64,000 nt of DNA from Filobasidium wieringae. Lineage: Eukaryota; Basidiomycota; Tremellomycetes; Filobasidiales; Filobasidiaceae. The notes under the pieces are model-generated. The model searched no databases, was not told where the DNA came from, and saw only the letters and a program-made list of their open reading frames with translations. Both the position numbers and the translations under genes were made by a program. This document shows positions 59,828 to 64,000 of the stretch, piece by piece. Where the stretch lies: positions 682,001 through 746,000 of the forward strand of contig BCIV01000008.1 of the NCBI GenBank assembly GCA_001600055.1. Direction: 5' to 3'. Position 1 is the stretch's first letter; each line of letters opens with the position of its first letter.

Positions 59828-62324
59828 CTATTCCTCTACAACCTTGACATATACATCGAATCTCAGATCCGTCATTAAGTCCCGCTCGTTATCCAACAGC
59901 TGAAGCGCTGGAAGGCGATGTATACCCGTTTGTAATGGCATGCATCGTACCCTTGTGGACTGACAGGAGCGGGGTAGGAGGGCAGGTAGCAAGATGTCGT
60001 CTTCAAGAAGAACTATGGTATCGGGATCGGTTGCTGGTTGGTCGAAAGACGCGTAAGATAAGTCAGATATACAATATGTACAGTCCATTGGCATACTAGA
60101 CTTACACGTTTCGATCGGCTTCTGTCCGCTGATCAATCTTTTCGCTCCTTTCTCCTCCCCACTGACATCCGCTCGGCCACTCTGGCCGGAGGCCACCATC
60201 AATCTCACAGTTCTACCACTTGCGTTGAGAACGGTCAACTCTAGATAGAACACTTCGTAGCATTTGACTGGTCTTTCCCCATCGTCTGTTCCATCGACCT
60301 GGAATCCAGCATCAGGTGTAGGGCTCGAAATATAAGCGTTGTCGTCATGTTCTCGTATAATCTTGGCGCTGACGACAAGGTCACGATGGAGGGGTATCTG
60401 CGGCGAATTTTGTTGCTTGCCAGACAGCGAAGCAGTGCTTCTCGCACTGGAGGAGACGTTTCGCATAGAACCGGTCCTTCCTCCGGCTGTCGATTCTATC
60501 GAATTGCGGCCAGTCCCATTGAGGTTGCTGATTGACCGGAAGGTTGCAGTACGGTTCTGCTTCTCGGAAGTTCTCAGCTCAATGAACGTGTTCCATGTTG
60601 AGGTGAAGGGGACGTTAATGAATTCCATCTTATCGGGTGATTCCTGTTTCCTATTCTTTACTCGTCCAATCACATCTATTCGTAGCGGGATCGATTCTGT
60701 TTGCGTTCCCCAATTGCCGCCGACTTCAGCTGATTCAGGTAGACCGTTTAAAGGAATACCACTAGGCGATGAACTAGCAGTGACATGATAAACCAGGTTG
60801 TACTGATCATGCATCTTGATGTCGAAAGGAAACCTGTCTTCTGATTCTCCATCCGCTGCCGAGAAAGGAGTTGCAAGTTTCACCTTCGCCTTTCCCCAAT
60901 CATCTGTTCCCAGTGATCCTGCTTCTACTCCATGTCGTCCGGCGGCTACCGCTACATTTTCAACTTCAAACTCGACGCCATTTCCTAACTGCCCAGCTTC
61001 GACCTCTATGCATATCGTCGCTGCTAAGTCCCCATCAATCGGGTAGTCGTCGTTTCTAGAAGAAGAAGAAACCGGCGGTAGACAAGCGGTATGAAGTGTT
61101 CTCATTCGAACCGTCAGGACAGACAGGATCGGCAGAATGGACCGATAAGACTTTCTGAGCACCATTGTTGTCCTTCCTGCGTCCGTACCCGATCTTTGAC
61201 GATTCCTGTCGAGTCTCCTCGAATCCTTATTCTCGTCATTACGGGTAGGATATAACCTTGAGCGCGGCAACCTATCCCCTCCCGTCAAACCCTGGAAGAT
61301 ATCCCGCTCTTGGCTCTTCATTATCGTCACGACCTCCCGACTCCTTTCGTCCTCTGGTGAACCGATCAGGTAGGTTGGGTCTCCATTGGGATTTGAGACG
61401 CTTATAGAGACTTCTTGGACATCTTCTTCCCTCTCTACACCAGCAATGCCCAGTCCCCTTGCTGGTGTATTGGCGTTGCCCTCTTTCTCCCTCAGCGTCG
61501 CTTGGCACGTAAGGGCCAGAAGGGGTTCTCTGATATCTATATTGACAAAAGACAGTCCTACTTGAGCGATGAAGAAAGCCTCTATCGTTCTCTTCTCCTC
61601 ATCCACAATCACTATTTGAGGTCTAGTTTCATCTTTGCTTTCGTTCGTTTCAGCAGTCTTCTTGTCCTCCGATACGAGAACCATGGGTCCATCGAAAAGC
61701 ACAACTCCTTCAACAGAGGCATAGGATGCATATCTTCCTCCTACTCCAGGTTGAGGGTTGGGTGTATTTGGTGGCAGACCTAGATTGGGTGATTGAGGGG
61801 TGAGATCGGAGCCGAGATTGGACGAGGAGGGATTCGAGTATGATGGTTTGAGAGGGAGGATGGATCTTCTTCGATCAGAAGCTAGGGATGGTGGTTGAGC
61901 GGGAGCTGAGGGGATGAAGGAACACGTTGTTGTTATCTGAAAGAAAGAAGAAGCTGTCAAGCTTTCAAGTCACCGATCCTTATGTATTCGATGTTGCACT
62001 CACCTTTACAGATTGACATATATGATTAAAGGCAGCTTTCCAATCTCCCCGATAGATAGGTTCAGCTCTGTATACCAGCTTACACACGTATATTAGTTTT
62101 TCATCTATTCAAATTCCTCGTGTCCATCAGTTAGGTATTAGCACTAGCGATGTTGTGACTAGATACCAACCGTAATAACAGCAATCCCGCTCCCGTTGCG
62201 ATTCAATCAGCTCTCTAATCCAAGTCGATTGTTCAGCCGGATCAAGTGGGACTATGACGTCGGTCGTAACTCGAGGTGTATGTACAGTAAATTCCGTATG
62301 CTGGAACACATTGGCAGTGTCCAT
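59828..62324 (-). CDS. TRS65: TRAPPII complex subunit Trs65-like
   Basis: Exons 62324-62160, 62078-62004 and 61936-59828 give 782 aa. The last exon holds the Trs65 C-terminal Ig-like region: a stretch rich in beta strands with CYEVFYLELTVLNASGRTVRL, the DIVLLEDDILLPALLPRSCQSTRVR-type motif (here VLLEDDILLPALLP) and TGIHRLPALQLLD at the very end. The middle is low in complexity (Ser/Asn/Arg-rich). Trs65 is a fungal-specific part of TRAPPII, the exchange factor for Ypt31/32-type Rab GTPases at the late Golgi. The first intron donor (CTA before GTCACA) is the weakest join. Exon 1 encodes IVPLDPAEQSTWIREL, which looks like folded protein. Confidence 0.78.
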
Positions 62325-63618
62325 GCTGATTGCAATCAGCTAGATCAACAACTTAACCATTATTGGTATCGTTTCGCCCTAACCTCAACATTCAATGTGC
62401 ACTATCCCAAGCGTGTTTATCCGACAAGTCGTCCTGCTCTAATTCGTGTATGACGCGTAATATAGCGGAAATGGCGCTAGTAGCCGAAATAGCCAAAGCC
62501 TGAGATTCCTAAGAACATAGAGAGATATCAAGGATCTCCAAAAGGTCACAAAGCATTGATCACAGATCAGCTTGGAGAGTTTCCGAGCAGGCAACACTGA
62601 AGTGATGGCATCCAACGCGATAGGCATAATGCCAGACGGTCCTTACATCGTCATCTGTAGGCGCGGAAGGGCATACAAATTTGTGGAAGATGGTTCAATC
62701 TCTGCTTGCTATCATGACACTCGACGTTCAAACTTTGGATGTATGAAAGGTAAGCGCCTGAGCTGAGTGTGGTCGGTCAATGATTTCGAACTAAGGGATA
62801 TGTGGCGAATATAGTCCTCTGGAAACGTTAGATCAGTAGTAGACATGACTGTACGAATAATACAGGACTGATTCTTGTGACATGAGTATAATCTTGCCTT
62901 CGAAGTACGACGTCCCTTCAAAGTTGACTCTCGAATTATTCGCCTGTATATGTGTCCAAAGTGTAGCGTGTGTGATAGGAAAAAGACTGCATGCGAACGG
63001 AGTGGTGGTCATGGTATCCCTTACCACCCATGATCTAACAGCTTTTTTCTTCAAGATTTTGACATGTTACTACAATTGCCACACTAACCTAGCTGAATTG
63101 ATCGTTAGTTTAGTTGAAGAACGTTTCGATTTAGAACCTGTATAAGACTAAAGGTTGCAAATCACTCGTTCACATTGTGTTGATAAAACGTCATCATCAT
63201 TGTTAGACTCGCTAGGGCTTTCTCGTGTCGCTTTCTGCATTACAAACTACAATCAGTTAGCCGCTGTTGATTCAGTTCAGACACTTGCGTATCTTTCGAG
63301 GCAGTTTCAATTCTGAAACTCGAAACAGTTTTACCCTGCCTGGAAGGTTCTTTAGTCGTGTGGCGTCATTTCATTCCGCTATTTCCACCGTTAACCGCGA
63401 CCTAGGAAATCCCGCGACTGCCGAGCTCTGCAACGATGTGTAAGACACTTGTATTTGTCAGTTTGCTTGCCTTAGTGTTTCGCCCCTTCACCCTCTATAA
63501 TAGTCCCACTACAACACTTATAAACCCTACTAAATCGAAATGTATGAAAGCTATCCCCCATAAGCGTGCAATATTGCGATCGAATCTGACTTCCAACTTT
63601 AAACAAAGCATATTAGAA
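62325..63618. other. Divergent region between Trs65-like and thioredoxin genes
   Basis: These 1.3 kb lie between two outward-facing starts. Short frames on both strands (for example 62572-62766) have no family resemblance. The right end holds the thioredoxin promoter. Confidence 0.45.
63519..63524 (+). promoter_or_regulatory. TATA box of the thioredoxin gene (candidate)
   Basis: TATAAA lies 95-100 nt upstream of the ATG at 63619. A second AT-rich TATAATAG lies at about 63496. Confidence 0.4.
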
Positions 63619-64000
63619 ATGGTCCGAGCTGTTACCGATCTTGCTGAGTACCAGGCCCTTGTGAGTTTGGTCATCATCTAGTTACCTGTCAGTCGAGATA
63701 TACTCAAGGAAGGTTCCAATCTTTGCAGATCAACGGGGACAAGCCCGTCATTGTTGACTTCTGTAAGTCGTTGTCGCCTGATTACGTGATAGCAGAGACT
63801 CGTTGTTAGCTCACAAGCATGGGTTCATCTGTGATATAGGGGCCACCTGGTGCGGGTATGTTTGGTTACTACGGGTCTCCATATATGCAAATGCTAACCT
63901 GCATCCTTCCGGCAACGAATATAGACCTTGCAAGATGATTTCTCCTCATTTCGAGAAGGCTGCCGGTGTTACCGAGGGAGTCGAATTCATCAAGGTCGAT
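63619..64000 (+). CDS. Thioredoxin (5' part, runs off the window)
   Basis: Visible exons are 63619-63660, 63729-63762, 63840-63855 and 63925 to the window edge. Joined they give MVRAVTDLAEYQALING, PVIVDFWATWCGPCKMISP and a following helix ending VEFIKVD. WCGPC is the redox-active site, which reduces protein disulfides with electrons from thioredoxin reductase. The start fits a cytosolic thioredoxin with no presequence. Exon three is only 16 nt and codes W-A-T-W-C-G, so the active-site motif itself is interrupted by an intron inside the Gly codon. The 3' end is outside the window. Confidence 0.95.

Overview
The window reads as chromosomal DNA of a basidiomycete yeast, most likely a tremellomycete of the Cryptococcus/Kwoniella type. 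The evidence is dense short introns (mostly 55-90 nt, GT-AG with some GC-AG), single-gene transcription units on both strands, and protein families and splice layouts typical of that group. The organism is inferred, not proven. I rebuilt gene models by hand by joining exons whose frames agree and whose joined protein matches a known family. I found no rRNA, tRNA, CRISPR array or intact transposon.

Layout. 0.6-8.3 kb: a Rho-type GEF (DH domain) and exportin-T (tRNA export), both +. 8.6-11.3 kb: a HAD sugar/glycerol phosphatase and prefoldin subunit 2, both -. 11.9-13.6 kb: an aquaporin (+). 13.6-15.3 kb: an unrecognised protein with a Pro/Thr-rich tail (-). 15.3-18.8 kb: a gene-poor stretch holding a perfect 26-bp palindrome. 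18.8-24.6 kb: calnexin and a Kex1-type carboxypeptidase (+). 24.9-28.0 kb: a PhoD-like phosphatase (-). 29.1-35.6 kb: a LAM/GRAMD1-type sterol-transfer protein and glycyl-tRNA synthetase with two in-frame starts (+). 35.7-39.8 kb: ADA2 (-) and GINS subunit Psf3 (+), divergent. 40.4-40.7 kb: an orphan fragment resembling DUF3435-type recombinases. 41.4-47.4 kb: a UDP-galactose transporter-like protein and pescadillo/NOP7 (-). 49.4-52.8 kb: a HypX-like formyltransferase/crotonase fusion (+). 53.0-54.4 kb: inorganic pyrophosphatase (-). 55.2-57.6 kb: a Dal5-like MFS permease (+). 57.8-62.3 kb: methionine aminopeptidase 2 and TRAPPII subunit Trs65 (-). 63.6 kb to the end: the 5' part of a thioredoxin (+).

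Most genes are housekeeping: tRNA export and charging, chaperoning, secretion, replication, ribosome biogenesis and chromatin. They do not form a pathway cluster. The three most unusual points are the HypX-like protein, a carbon-monoxide-forming hydrogenase maturation family out of place in a fungus; the number of very small exons (5, 7, 14, 15, 16 and 21 nt) needed to keep conserved proteins in frame; and the weak-then-strong start codon pair of glycyl-tRNA synthetase, which would give mitochondrial and cytosolic forms from one gene.
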